DNA of 64,000 nucleotides from an uncultured Vicinamibacterales bacterium (lineage in GTDB: Bacteria; Acidobacteriota; Vicinamibacteria; Vicinamibacterales; UBA8438), in contig OY282382.1 in the NCBI GenBank assembly GCA_958295905.1, positions 1 to 64,000 of the forward strand, written 5' to 3'. The notes beneath the pieces are model-generated. The model was not told the origin of the DNA and searched no databases. It saw only the letters and a program-made list of their open reading frames with translations. Numbering within the stretch: position 1 is the first letter of the stretch; every line of letters begins with the position of its first letter. Both the position numbers and the translations under genes were made by a program. Shown in pieces: positions 17,968 through 27,451 of this stretch.

Positions 17968-18146
17968 GGGTGCACGTCGGATTTGTGAGACGACCGCCCT
18001 GTCGCTGCCAGATTGGCAATTCCGATCCCGTTCCCGGCCTGGATGCCCTCCGAACGGGCCTTTCGGGCTTCGACGCGATGGGGCACCCCGGGGCCGCCCG
18101 CGCCGGATACCCCCCCAACGGCGCCGTCTCACTTTGACGTGCACCC
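17968..18146 (+). repeat. MITE, family K (ISKra4-type ends), copy 1
   Basis: A 179-bp non-coding element with terminal inverted repeats GGGTGCACGTCGGATTTGTG and its partner ending TTTGACGTGCACCC. The interior is palindromic-rich and almost identical to 41980-42160 in the opposite orientation. Its ends match those of the ISKra4-type IS at 37011-38886, so that transposase probably mobilised it. It sits upstream of the ankyrin gene. Confidence 0.85.
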
Positions 18147-18198
18147 CTACTCCCGGCTGGCACTTGCGCCGAGGGTGCAGTAGCATTCATGAGATTCC

Positions 18199-19848
18199 AT
18201 GCTCATGCGGCCCTGCGCACTCGCGTCGGCGCTTGGCGTGATCGTCACCGTGGCTGTCTCGTCCGCTTCGGCCACCCGGGCGGCCGGTCCGGCCGCGCTC
18301 CGGCCCCCGACCGCCGGTGCCGCGCAGAACGCCGAACGGCCGGCCCCTGACGATCCGCGGCTCGCGGAGGCCGCCCAGCGCCGCGACCGGGACGCCGTCC
18401 GCGCCCTGCTCGCCGGGGGGCACGGCGTCGATGCGCCGCAGGCCGACGGCGCGACCGCCCTCGCGTGGGCGGCGCACCGCGACGACGCGGCGATGGCCGA
18501 CCTGCTGCTCGAGGCGGGCGCCGACCCGAACGCCGCCAACGATCTCGGCGTCACCCCGTTGATGCTCGCGGGCGAGAACGGCAGCGCCCCGATGGTCGGG
18601 CGGCTGCTGCGGGCGGGGGCCGACCCGAACCTCGCCCGGCCCGCCGGCGGCACCGCCCTCATGACCGCCGCGCGCTCGGGGAGCGTCGCGGTGGTCCGGC
18701 GGCTGATTGCCGCGGGCGCCGACGTCGACGCCGCGGCCGGCGGGGGGCAGACGGCCCTGATGTGGGCGGCGGCGGGGGGGCATGCCGGCGTGGTGACGGT
18801 GCTGGCCGAGGTGGGGGCGGACGTCGACGCGCGCACCGCGGTGCTGACGCGCCCGGGCCGGACCATCGTCCGCGAGCCGAGGGTGCTCAGCCGGTTCGAG
18901 GCGGTCAATCCCGCATCCCTGCCCCGGGACGGGGATCGGGATCCCCCGCGTCCCGAGGGCGGGTTCACGCCGCTGCTGTACGCGGTCCTGGCCGGCGATG
19001 CGGAGTCCGTGGGGGTTCTGCTGGCGGCGGGGGCGGACGTCGACGACGCCGGCCCCGACGGGGTGACCGCGTTGATGCTGGCCCTGACCAAGCGCCATAC
19101 CGCGATCGCGCTCCGGCTTCTCGAGGCGGGGGCCGACCCGCGTCCCGCCGAGGCGGGATACTCGGCGTTGCACCTGGCCGCAGCCACCGGCCGCCTGGAG
19201 GTGGCGGAAGCGCTGCTGGCGCGGGGGGCCGACCCCAACGTCCGTCTCGAGCGGCCGCAGCGGCTGACCAACGCGTTCGAGATCGGAGTCTTCCAGTCTC
19301 CCGGCTCCGGCCGGCTGACCCAGATCGGGTCGACGCCGCTCCTGGTCGCCGCCAAGTCCGCCGACGCCGGCATGATGCGGCTGCTCGCCGAGGCGGGCGC
19401 CGCCCCCCGCACGGCGACGGACGACGGGACCACCGCCCTGATGCTGGCGGCCGGGCTGGGCAAGCGCGCCGCGACCGACGTCACCTACTACGACTGGACC
19501 GAGGAGAAGGCGATCGAGGCCCTCGCGGCCGGCTTGGACCTGGGCCTGGACATCGATGCGGCCAACGCGCACGGCGAGACCGCCCTGCACGCGGCGGCGT
19601 ATCACAACGCGAACCGGGTCATCGGGTTCCTGGTCGACCGGGGCGCGAACATCGACGCGCTGAACGCGGCCGGGCAGACCCCGCTGCGCATCGCCGAGGG
19701 GCATCTCATCTGCTGCACGACCTTCGTGCGCCATGCCGAGGCGGCGGCGCGGCTTCGCGCGCTCGGCGCCGACCCCGACGCCGGCGTCCGGTTGACGTTC
19801 GGGCTGACGAACTACGGCGACGAGGCGGCGGCCGAGCCGCGGCCCTGA
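18199..19848 (+). CDS. Secreted ankyrin-repeat protein
   Basis: A 549-residue protein with an N-terminal signal (ALASALGVIVTVAVSSASA) and about ten ankyrin repeats, e.g. DGATALAWAAHRDDAAMADL, GVTPLMLAGENGSAPMVGRL, GGTALMTAARSGSVAVVRRL, GYSALHLAAATGRLEVAEAL and GETALHAAAYHNANRVIGFL. Each ends in the GADPN/GADVD turn. Ankyrin arrays mediate protein binding; no enzymatic domain is seen. The gene precedes the DUF1592/DUF1552 pair on the same strand, a grouping often seen in Acidobacteriota, so joint function at the cell surface is inferred. Confidence 0.88.
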   Translation: MLMRPCALASALGVIVTVAVSSASATRAAGPAALRPPTAGAAQNAERPAPDDPRLAEAAQRRDRDAVRALLAGGHGVDAPQADGATALAWAAHRDDAAMADLLLEAGADPNAANDLGVTPLMLAGENGSAPMVGRLLRAGADPNLARPAGGTALMTAARSGSVAVVRRLIAAGADVDAAAGGGQTALMWAAAGGHAGVVTVLAEVGADVDARTAVLTRPGRTIVREPRVLSRFEAVNPASLPRDGDRDPPRPEGGFTPLLYAVLAGDAESVGVLLAAGADVDDAGPDGVTALMLALTKRHTAIALRLLEAGADPRPAEAGYSALHLAAATGRLEVAEALLARGADPNVRLERPQRLTNAFEIGVFQSPGSGRLTQIGSTPLLVAAKSADAGMMRLLAEAGAAPRTATDDGTTALMLAAGLGKRAATDVTYYDWTEEKAIEALAAGLDLGLDIDAANAHGETALHAAAYHNANRVIGFLVDRGANIDALNAAGQTPLRIAEGHLICCTTFVRHAEAAARLRALGADPDAGVRLTFGLTNYGDEAAAEPRP

Positions 19849-19995
19849 CCCTGGAGGCGGCCGAGGCGCCGGCCGCCGTGTCAGCGTGGGCCCGCTGAAG
19901 CTTGGAGGGTCGTGAAGCCCGATCCTGAGGCGGCCGAGGCGACGGCCGCCCATGGTCGACACGGCGACGAGGCGGCGGCCGAGCCGCGGCCCTGA
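19817..19995 (+). repeat. Duplicated 3' end of the ankyrin gene
   Basis: GACGAGGCGGCGGCCGAGCC and the following GCGGCCCTGAC occur at the end of the ankyrin gene and again about 146 bp on, just before the DUF1592 start. A second block, GAGGCGGCCGAGGCG, is also doubled between them. A local tandem duplication is the simplest explanation. Confidence 0.75.
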
Positions 19996-20011
19996 CGACG
20001 GGGATGACGGA

Positions 20012-22393
20012 ATGACGGGCAGCGCACGACGGACGATCGTGATCGCGGGCATGGCGTGTCTCGCCGCGGCGGCGGCGGGCGGCGGCGTCCGGGCGCAACC
20101 CCCGCCCGGCGGCCCGGCCCCGGCCGTCTCCGCCCGCGCGATCCTCGATCGCTACTGCGTTGCCTGCCACAACGCCCGCACCCTCGCGGCCGGCCTCGCG
20201 CTCGACGCCGTCGACCCCGCGCACATCGGTGACGACGCCGCGGTGTGGGAGAAGGTGCTGAGGAAGCTGCGCACCAGGACGATGCCGCCGTCCCCGCGCC
20301 CGCGGCCCGACGCCGCGACCTACGCGTCGCTCGTCACGTCTCTCGAGACCGCCCTCGATCGCGCGGCCGAAACCGATCCCGACCCCGGCCGGCCGGCCGT
20401 GCAGCGGTTGAACCGCGCCGAGTACGCCAACGCCGTCCGCGATCTGCTGGCCCTCGAGGTCGACGGCCAGACCCTGCTGCCGGCCGACGAGTCGGGGTAC
20501 GGCTTCGACAACATCGGCGACGTCCTGAGTGTCTCACCGGGGCTGTTGGAACGTTACCTGCTGGCCGCCGCGAAGATCAGCCGCCAGGCCGTCGGGGATG
20601 CGACGCTGCGCCCCACGACCGCCGTCTACAGGACGTCGCCCCTGCTGGCCCAGGACGGACGGGTGAGCGAGGACCTGCCGTTCGGGTCGCGGGGCGGGCT
20701 GGCCGTGCGCCACTTCTTCCCCCTCGACGCCGAGTACGTCATCCGGGTCGCGCTGCGGGGCCGGGCGCGGGCCGGCCACGCGCTCGACGTGCGGCTCGAT
20801 CGGGAGCGGGTGCGGCGATTCGACCTCGGGGAACGGACGCCGCTGGAGGTCCGTGTTCCCGTCGCCGCCGGCGCCCGGCTGCTCGGGGTCTCGTTTGTGG
20901 AGGCGCTGGAACAGTCGCTGCCGCGGGACGGGCGCCCGCCGCCGCCGCCGATCACCAGCTTCGCCTTCACCCTGTATCCGAACGATCCCGCGCTGGAGAG
21001 GGTCGAGGTCATCGGGCCGTACGCGGGACGGACCCCGGCCGACACTCCGAGCCGCCGCGCCATCTTCACCTGCCGTCCCGACACCCTCGGGGACGAAACG
21101 GCGTGCGCCGAGCGCATCGTCGCCTCACTGGCGCGGCGCGCCTACCGGCGCCCGGTGACCGCCGCCGACACCGCCCCCCTGCTCGCCGCCTACGAGGCGG
21201 GGCGGCGCGAAGGCCCCGGCTTCGAAGACGGCGTGCGGTGGGCGATCGAGGCGCTGCTCGTGTCGCCGAAGTTCCTGTTCCGGGTCGAGCGGGATCCCGC
21301 CGGGGCGGCCCCCGGCGCGCCGTACCGCGTCCACGAACTGGACCTCGCGTCGCGGCTGTCGTTCTTCCTCTGGAGCAGCATTCCCGACGACGAACTCGTC
21401 GACCTCGCGGCGCGCGGCCGGCTGCGCGAGCCGGGCGTCCTCGAACGGCAGGTCCGCCGGATGCTCGACGATCCGCGCGGGCGGGCGCTGGTGGAGAACT
21501 TCGCGGGACAGTGGCTCTATCTGCGCAACCTGCGCAGCGCGGCCCCCGACGCCACCCGGTTCCCCGCGTTCGACGACAACCTCCGGCAGGCGCTCCTGCA
21601 GGAGACGGAGCTGTTCGTGGGCAGCCAGATCCGCGGGGACCGCGGCGTGCACGACCTGCTGCGCGCCGACTACACGTTCGTCAACGAGCGGCTGGCCCGG
21701 CACTACGGCATGCCCGACGTCTACGGCAACCACTTCCGGCGCGTGTCGTATCGCAACGACCGGCGCGCGGGCCTGCTCGGCCACGGCAGCCTGCTGACGG
21801 TGACCTCCTACCCCCACCGCACCTCGCCGGTGCTGCGCGGGAAGTGGCTGCTCGAGAACCTGCTGGGGGCGCCGCCCCCGCCGCCCCCGCCGGACATCCC
21901 GGAGCTGGAGGACGAGGGCGGCGCGGCGGCACCGGCGACGATGCGCGAGCGGATGGCGCAGCATCGGGCGAGCCCCGCCTGCGCGACCTGCCACGCCAAG
22001 ATCGACCCGCTGGGGTTCGCCCTCGAGAACTTCGACGCGGTGGGGCGGTGGCGCGCGCGCGAGGACGGCGCCGAAACCCCGATCGACGCGTCGGGCGCGC
22101 TCCCGGACGGCGCGCCCTTCGACGGCCCGGCCGCGTTCCGGGACGCGCTGCTGCGCGAGCCCTGGGCCACCGAGTTCGCGGCCACCGTCACCGAGAAGCT
22201 GCTGACCTATGCGCTCGGCCGCGGACTGGAGCACTACGATGCGCCGGCCGTCCGCCGCATTCTGCGGGACGCCGAACCCGGCGGCTACCGCTGGTCGTCG
22301 CTGATACTGGGCATCGTCGAGAGCGTGCCGTTCCAGATGAGGCGCGCGCCGGATGTCGGCGACGCGCGCGCGCAGCCGCCGTCCGCGCCGTGA
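20012..22393 (+). CDS. DUF1592-type multi-domain secreted protein with two haem motifs
   Basis: A 793-residue exported protein with the order seen in Planctomycetota and Acidobacteriota: signal (MTGSARRTIVIAGMACLAAA), a cytochrome c-like CVACH (Cys49, Cys52, His53), DUF1587 (RLNRAEYANAVRDLLAL), DUF1595, DUF1592 (LASRLSFFLWSSIPDDELVD), DUF1588 (YRNDRRAGLLGHGSLLTVTS, PACATCHAKIDPLGFALENF with a second CATCH motif near 660) and DUF1585 at the end. Function is unproven; periplasmic electron transfer linked to polymer degradation is often suggested. The ATG at 20012 is preferred because the signal starts there. It pairs with the DUF1552 gene downstream. Confidence 0.88.
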   Translation: MTGSARRTIVIAGMACLAAAAAGGGVRAQPPPGGPAPAVSARAILDRYCVACHNARTLAAGLALDAVDPAHIGDDAAVWEKVLRKLRTRTMPPSPRPRPDAATYASLVTSLETALDRAAETDPDPGRPAVQRLNRAEYANAVRDLLALEVDGQTLLPADESGYGFDNIGDVLSVSPGLLERYLLAAAKISRQAVGDATLRPTTAVYRTSPLLAQDGRVSEDLPFGSRGGLAVRHFFPLDAEYVIRVALRGRARAGHALDVRLDRERVRRFDLGERTPLEVRVPVAAGARLLGVSFVEALEQSLPRDGRPPPPPITSFAFTLYPNDPALERVEVIGPYAGRTPADTPSRRAIFTCRPDTLGDETACAERIVASLARRAYRRPVTAADTAPLLAAYEAGRREGPGFEDGVRWAIEALLVSPKFLFRVERDPAGAAPGAPYRVHELDLASRLSFFLWSSIPDDELVDLAARGRLREPGVLERQVRRMLDDPRGRALVENFAGQWLYLRNLRSAAPDATRFPAFDDNLRQALLQETELFVGSQIRGDRGVHDLLRADYTFVNERLARHYGMPDVYGNHFRRVSYRNDRRAGLLGHGSLLTVTSYPHRTSPVLRGKWLLENLLGAPPPPPPPDIPELEDEGGAAAPATMRERMAQHRASPACATCHAKIDPLGFALENFDAVGRWRAREDGAETPIDASGALPDGAPFDGPAAFRDALLREPWATEFAATVTEKLLTYALGRGLEHYDAPAVRRILRDAEPGGYRWSSLILGIVESVPFQMRRAPDVGDARAQPPSAP

Positions 22394-22758
22394 ACGGGTA
22401 CGGACGGTTGCCAACGGTCCGTCACGTCATAAGTTTCGGACAGACGGACTTGAGTCGAACGACGTATTTCTTCTGCATAGGACTCTTGCGGTTCGAGGTG
22501 AGTGCCCCCGGACGCTCCTATTTTTAGTGGTGGCGATGCACTAGATCGGTTGGGCGGAAAGCGGAAACGCCTGCGGCGACGATTGCCGGGCGAGGAGTCT
22601 CCGTAGAACGGCGCTGATTCCTACGGGAGACGCTGGACTCACCGGAAGATTGGTTGGGCGGAAAGCGGAGACCGCAGCCCGACCCTGCGGGCGCGTTGGG
22701 CGTTTCGCGGGCGCGAATTCCTGCGGCGACGATTGCCGGGCGAGAGGGAGTTGGACCC
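22394..22758 (+). repeat. Intergenic repeat cluster (families F, G and H)
   Basis: No gene is seen. 22418-22470 holds a family F copy (CGTCACGTCATAAGTTTCGG, then AGACGGACTTGAGTCGAA), also at 55132-55182. GGTTGGGCGGAAAGCGGA occurs twice (about 22549 and 22655) and CTGCGGCGACGATTGCCGGG twice (about 22571 and 22721), forming an imperfect tandem unit around a family H hairpin (GAGGAGTCTCCGTAGAACGG) at 22592-22630. Confidence 0.7.
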
Positions 22759-24117
22759 ATGATGATGATCACGAAGAAGACGCTGCCCCGCCGCACCGTG
22801 CTCCGCGGTCTCGGCGCCTCGCTCGCGCTGCCGCTGCTCGACGGCATGGCGCCGGCCCTCGCGGCGACCCGGAACACCGCCGCGAACCCGGTCCGGCGCT
22901 TCGGCGCCGTCTACGTCCCGAACGGGGTCGAGATGCGCGCGTGGACCCCGCCGGGCGCGGCCGGCGCGCTGGAGCTCACCCAGGTTCTCGAGCCCCTGGC
23001 CCCGGTGCGGCAGCAGGTGAACGTGCTAAGCGGCCTCGCCGACCAGGTCGCCATTCCCCGCGAGGGCGAAGGGGTCGGCGACCACGCCCGCGCCGCGGCG
23101 ACCTGGCTGACCGGCGTGCACGTCAAGAAGACCGAGGGCGCCGACATCCAGGCCGGCACCTCGGTGGACCAGATCGCGGCGCGCGCGTTCGGTAACGAGA
23201 CCCAGCTCACGTCTCTCGAGCTCGCCATCGACTCGGTGGAGGTGCTCGGGGCCTGCGACCAGGGCTACAGTTGCGCCTACGTCAACACCATCGCCTGGCG
23301 CACCCCGAACACCCCGCTGCCGATGGAGAACAACCCGCGCGCGGTCTTCGAGCGCCTGTTCGGGGCCACCGACAGCACCGATGTCCAGGCGCGGCTCGCC
23401 CGCCTGCGCCAAGACCGCAGCATCCTCGACTTCGTCACCGGCGAGGCCCACGCCCTCCGCCGCACCCTCGGCGCCGGCGACCGGCGCAAACTCGCCCAGT
23501 ACCTCGACGCGGTGCGCGACGTCGAGCGGCGCATCCAGAGGGCCGAGGAGCAGAGCGACCGCGAGATCCCCGTCGTCGAGCAGCCGGCCGGCATCCCCGA
23601 CACGTTCGAGGAGCATTGCCGGCTGATGTTCGACCTGCTGCTCCTGGCCTACCAGACCGACCTGACCCGCGTGAGCACGTTCATGTTCGGCAAGGAGGTC
23701 AGCGGCCGGTCGTTCCCCGAGATCGGCGTCCCCGGCGGCCACCACGGATACTCGCACCACCAGAACGACCCCGAGAACCTCGCGATGCTGGCCCGCATCA
23801 ACACCTACCACATCCGGCAGTTCGCGTATTTTCTGGAACGGATGCAGGCGACGCCCGACGGCGACGGCTCTCTGCTCGACCACTCGCTGTTCATCTACGG
23901 CTCGGGCATCAGCGACGGCAACCTCCACTTCCACCTCGACCTGCCGACCCTGCTCGCGGGCGGCGCGGCGGGGCGCATCCAGGGCGGGCGGCATCTCCGC
24001 TACGCGTCCGACACCCCCATCGCGAACCTCCACGTCGCGGTGCTCGACAAGCTGGGGCTGCCGGTCGAGACCTTCGGCGACAGCACCGGCGCCCTGGGCT
24101 ACCTGTCGGACGTGTGA
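22759..24117 (+). CDS. DUF1552 secreted protein with Tat-type signal
   Basis: A 452-residue protein starting MMMITKKTLPRRTVLRGLGA, a twin-arginine signal (PRRTVLRG) with the usual hydrophobic run ASLALPLLDG. The body matches DUF1552: RFGAVYVPNGVEMRAWTPPG near the start, NVLSGLADQ, GTSVDQIAARAF, LSLELAID-like TSLELAIDSVEVLGACDQGY, CAYVNTIAWR, and FIYGSGISDGNLHFHLDLPT. The family is a partner of DUF1592 proteins in these phyla and is related to sulfatase/alkaline phosphatase-like exported proteins; its activity is unknown. The start was chosen at the Tat signal; upstream sequence is repeat. Confidence 0.88.
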   Translation: MMMITKKTLPRRTVLRGLGASLALPLLDGMAPALAATRNTAANPVRRFGAVYVPNGVEMRAWTPPGAAGALELTQVLEPLAPVRQQVNVLSGLADQVAIPREGEGVGDHARAAATWLTGVHVKKTEGADIQAGTSVDQIAARAFGNETQLTSLELAIDSVEVLGACDQGYSCAYVNTIAWRTPNTPLPMENNPRAVFERLFGATDSTDVQARLARLRQDRSILDFVTGEAHALRRTLGAGDRRKLAQYLDAVRDVERRIQRAEEQSDREIPVVEQPAGIPDTFEEHCRLMFDLLLLAYQTDLTRVSTFMFGKEVSGRSFPEIGVPGGHHGYSHHQNDPENLAMLARINTYHIRQFAYFLERMQATPDGDGSLLDHSLFIYGSGISDGNLHFHLDLPTLLAGGAAGRIQGGRHLRYASDTPIANLHVAVLDKLGLPVETFGDSTGALGYLSDV

Positions 24118-24241
24118 AGCCGGCGATTCGGCGCCCATCGAGAAGCTGATCGGTGCGTGATCCGGAAGGAAGGACTCCCTGCCGAAGACCGAGGAAAGGC
24201 CGGATCATGGGGCGGATCTTCGATGAAGTCGACTAACTAAT

Positions 24242-24567
24242 GTGCGCTCGTGTCCGGTGAGACCCACCTGGAAGGCCGTCACCGCCTTTGGAGGAGCGAC
24301 CGTGGTCTTCTGGGTGCTCGTCGAGCCTCTGGGGATCTCGTGGGCCGTGGCGTCACCGATCTGGGTGGCCAGCTCGTTCGTGCTCGCCTGGGCGCTCGGG
24401 TTGGAGATCCCGGACAGCGACAAGACGTTCGTCCGGGAGATGCTGCGCCCGTGGGTGGTGGGGTGGCTCGCCTGGGGAATCCTGATGACGTGGTCGACGG
24501 GGAAGTGGTGGTATGTGACGTTCATGTGGACGGCATACCCGCTCGGGGGCTGGTTGAGGACGAGGCC
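24242..24567 (+). pseudogene. Small membrane protein, 3' end replaced by repeat
   Basis: From a GTG at 24242 the frame reads about 105 residues with two or three membrane helices (VTAFGGATVVFWVLVEPLGI, IWVASSFVLAWALGLEIP, LAWGILMTWSTGKWWYVTFM). Near 24566 it runs into a family E repeat also present at 50985, and its continuation to 24841 has arginine-rich, non-coding character. The native C-terminus was probably lost when the repeat arrived. No family was recognised. Confidence 0.5.
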
Positions 24568-24683
24568 GAGCGCGCGTACAGTTTCCACTCGGCCGGTGCG
24601 CTCATCTCGATGCTGTTCCTGTGCTGCGGAGGCATCGAACCGGTGCCGCCGCTACCCACACTCGTTTGAGGAGATTCAGATAT
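24566..24683 (+). repeat. Dispersed module, family E, copy 1
   Basis: About 110 bp shared with 50985-51090, and its inner part with 63967-64000. One frame is conserved between copies with few changes (AYxFHSAGALISMLFLCCGG, then IExxPPLPT and a stop), which suggests it derives from the end of a coding sequence. Confidence 0.75.
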
Positions 24684-24768
24684 GGAAGGTCCCAAGCCGC
24701 CTTTATTTCGAAGGTGTGGGACAGAAGTGGTCCGCTCCGGCCGCGCCGGACTGCCACGTCCAGCCCGC

Positions 24769-25404
24769 TCAGGTCCCGCGCGCCATCGGGCGACGCGACA
24801 GGTCGAGGACAGCCGGGTCGCGTGGTGACGCGAATTCGTAACCAGGCCGGGACGGTTCGCGGAAGGTGATCGCGTCGTAGTAGTCATCAAGCGGGATGAA
24901 GACACCACGAGTTTCCGCCCACACGCGCATACCCCGGTTGCATGAATGCGCCCACGACAGTACTTCCACCCGCCAGCCTCGTCGGTGCATCCGCTCCAGA
25001 GTGCTGTGGAATCCCCGACCATGGGCGTAGCCGGCGCCATCGCCGGTGAGCACAACGACGACCCCCGGAACGCCGTTGTGATCCAGGCCATCCTCGAGCA
25101 TGCGCAACTGCAGCCACTGATCGGGCACGCCCTGTTCGCCTTGGTCTCGCGCGCCACGGTCGAACAGATTGACCTCGACACCCCGGTTCTCCATCCGGTT
25201 CCAGAGCTGCTGCATTTCGGGGGGAATGGATCCGGCCGCCACGGCCCTCCTCACCGGCCGGTCGGCATGGGCCAGGCGCAGCAGGTTGTCGAAATGGACG
25301 CGTACCAGGTACCGGGCTCCCGGTGTGCCGTCCCGCTCGTCGGTGAGGCGTTGCGCTTCGTGGTAAATGTTGGAGTTGTCCCAGTAAACGAAGACGTCGT
25401 TCAT
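24769..25404 (-). CDS. NYN-domain (PIN-like) nuclease candidate
   Basis: A 211-residue NYN/LabA-like protein (DUF88 group). The fold's acidic residues are visible: Asp9 in VFVYWDNSNIYH and the pair in VVVVLTGDGAGYAHGRGF; RGWRVEVLSWAHSCNRGMR and FIPLDDYYDAITF fit the later strands. NYN proteins are predicted or shown RNases. It is a single gene with no visible partner; the gene on its right is a nth remnant. The start MNDVFVYWDNSN is clear. The 3' end overlaps the non-coding tail of the facing broken gene. Confidence 0.8.
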   Translation of the reverse strand: MNDVFVYWDNSNIYHEAQRLTDERDGTPGARYLVRVHFDNLLRLAHADRPVRRAVAAGSIPPEMQQLWNRMENRGVEVNLFDRGARDQGEQGVPDQWLQLRMLEDGLDHNGVPGVVVVLTGDGAGYAHGRGFHSTLERMHRRGWRVEVLSWAHSCNRGMRVWAETRGVFIPLDDYYDAITFREPSRPGYEFASPRDPAVLDLSRRPMARGT

Positions 25405-25579
25405 GGCATGGCTTCCGTCTCGCCTTCGACCGCCGGGCGAGGATCATCAGCTTGGGGCAGGAGCCTGCGCGCAACACTTCGATCCATGCACCGATGACCC
25501 CGGTCGACCGACCTTGAGCTGATCGGGCATGGGCGACGGCCGGGCGTGTCGAGCCTGTTCCGGCAGCAAGCATAGCACG

Positions 25580-25887
25580 CTTGACCCGGCGACGCCGCCT
25601 CAGGTCGTCGAGGACACGGCAGGTCTTGATGACGTTGGCCGCCTTGGTGTTATGGACTTGATGAACTCCCGGAGTCGGTCGAGGCCGAGGTCGAGCATGG
25701 CCTGCGGCGTGTTGGCGGCCGCGCACAGCGGGCCGGTGGTCTGATTGACGCTCACGTCCGTGGCCTGGGCCGATGGCATTACGGCGAGGAGCCGCTCGAA
25801 CGGCGTGCGGAAGTGCAGCTCGGCGGTGGGTTGCGGGTTCCCGGCCCGCAGGCGGGTGAAGATGTCGGCTCGCTTGCGCAGGTTCAT
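25580..25887 (-). pseudogene. nth: Endonuclease III (nth) remnant
   Basis: The first 90 residues (MNLRKRADIFTRLRAGNPQP, ELHFRTPFERLLAVMPSAQA, TDVSVNQTT) match the start of endonuclease III, though the usual ILSAQATD reads MPSAQATD. After LREFIKSIT the frame breaks; the next frame continues HNTKAANVIKTCRVLDDL and then ends in Arg-rich sequence. The helix-hairpin-helix, catalytic Lys/Asp and FeS loop are missing, so this copy cannot act in base excision repair. Confidence 0.75.
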
Positions 25888-26022
25888 GGGCCCGGACCGG
25901 CAGCGTCGATTCGGCTATTGCAGGCGGCTACCCGGACCACGGGGTCGCGGCCGACACGGCACTCCCCGCGGCGCGCCGGCCGGTCGTTGCTTCACCCGCC
26001 GTGAAGAAGTAGGCTGCCGGTT

Positions 26023-26731
26023 ATGGCTGCCGCGACGGCGCTCCCCAACGAACACTCGGACCTGCGCTTCGAGCACGGAGCCTTGATCTTCCCCATGCCG
26101 GTGGCCTGCTACGACCGGCTGATGGACAGCGCGAGCCTGCCCCGCGGTTCCTCGTACAACGGTCCCCGCGGGACGCTGGAGGTGGACGCGGTGCCCAACG
26201 GTCGGTACCACGACCCAAGGACCTTCGCGGTGGCCGAGCTGCTGACGGAGTTGCGCCGTGCATCCAGGGTGCTGACCCCACGTCGGTACGACCGCACCGG
26301 TCGAAGGCAGCGAAGGCGACCGGCGTCATCCGGACGCGCAACTCTTCGTATCCCCGGCGAAGCTCAAGGAGATCGAGACGGCTGCCCGCCCCGCGCCGGT
26401 TCCCGATGTCGTCGTGGAAGTCGACACTACACTGCTGGGCCGGGAACGGTTCGACGCACGCCTCGCGGCCTACCGGCGGCTCGGCGTACCGGAGTTGTGG
26501 GTCTGGCAGCGCACCGGCGGCTCGGAAGTGCGACCGGACGGCGCCGCCACCCTCCTTGTCATCTATGGCGGCAGATGGCGCGAGACGGACGAGTCCGCGG
26601 CGGTACCCGGTCTCCGGCCGCGCGACTTGGAGATCCTGCTCCGCGAACCCAACGACCTGGCCCGCACGCGACGCGCCGAGACACTGGCCACCCGTCTCGC
26701 ACCAGCCTTCGCGCGCCGGTACGCGCCGTAG
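26023..26731 (+). pseudogene. Uma2-family (DUF820) endonuclease-like gene, frameshifted
   Basis: The N-terminal part (LRFEHGALIFPMPVACYDRL, then RTFAVAELLTELRRASR) is in one frame; from about 26290 a second frame gives DAQLFVSPAKLKEIETAARP, APVPDVVVEVDTTLLGRERF and AYRRLGVPELWVW to the stop. The VPDVVVEVD...LGVPELW core is the PD-(D/E)XK signature of Uma2 proteins. The middle is shorter than normal, so a small deletion joined the frames. Confidence 0.65.
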
Positions 26732-26831
26732 CCGGCCCTGCCCCCCTGCCCCCCGCGGCGGTCGAGGAACTTCGCCTCGCCGACCCTGTGCAGGAGCGCC
26801 GTAGCCGGCCCTGCCCCCCTGCCCCCCGCGG
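26726..26831 (+). repeat. Direct repeat, two copies 72 bp apart
   Basis: A 34-bp unit beginning GCCGTAGCCGGCCCTGCCCC occurs at 26726-26759 and 26798-26831, the first copy overlapping the stop of the Uma2 remnant. Confidence 0.8.
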
Positions 26832-26867
26832 GCACCAATCCGGCGACCGTGCGCTCGACCGCCTCGG

Positions 26868-27362
26868 CCAGCGGTTCGACGACCACTGTTGCGGCAACCT
26901 TCACCGAGGAGGATGCGGTCGACGGCGCGCGCGCGGTGCTGCTGAGCGGGCGCACGTGGCGAAACGGTTCGGCTCGGACGCGGCGCTCGGCGGCGCGCCG
27001 ATGATGCTGGACGGTGAGCCGCACGCCGTGATCGACGTGGCACCGGAACGGGGGCGTCCGTTCCGGGCAGCGCTTCTGATGCTGGCCGCGACGACCGGCT
27101 TGGTCCTTGTGATGGCGTGGCGCCAATGTGGCCGGTCTCCGGTTGGGGCGCGGGATTTTCCGCCGGCGGGAGCTTGCGATTCGCGGGGCGCTCGGCGCCG
27201 GGCGAGGGCGAATCGTCCGGCAGCTTCTGACCGAGAGTCTCGCGCTGAGCGCAGCCGGCGGAGGGTGCGGCCTTGCGCTGGCGGCGGCGATTCTGCGTGC
27301 GGCGCCGGCGATGGTGCCGCTGCAGGTCCGGGCTGGCCGGCGTCGCTCTGGACACACCGGTG
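26868..27362 (+). pseudogene. ADOP/MacB-type ABC permease remnant
   Basis: Fragments in three frames spell parts of an acidobacterial ADOP-type permease: ATFTEEDAVDGARAVLLSGR, MLDGEPHAVIDVAPE, a helix [18 protein letters not shown], and the signature block [20 protein letters not shown] with [20 protein letters not shown]. Large parts are deleted. It ends where repeat family D copy 2 begins. Confidence 0.65.
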
Positions 27363-27451
27363 CCGGCCTTTGCGGCTGCAGCGCCAGCCGCGGCAGGGGT
27401 GGCGTTCGGCGCGGTCAGCGTGAAACGGTCCCGGACCGAACCGCCCCATCA

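Noticed and set aside
15247-18186. 979-codon minus-strand frame across queG and the NHL gene
   Set aside because: Arg/Gly/Ala-rich translation without domains, overlapping two well-supported genes and a MITE; a shadow frame.
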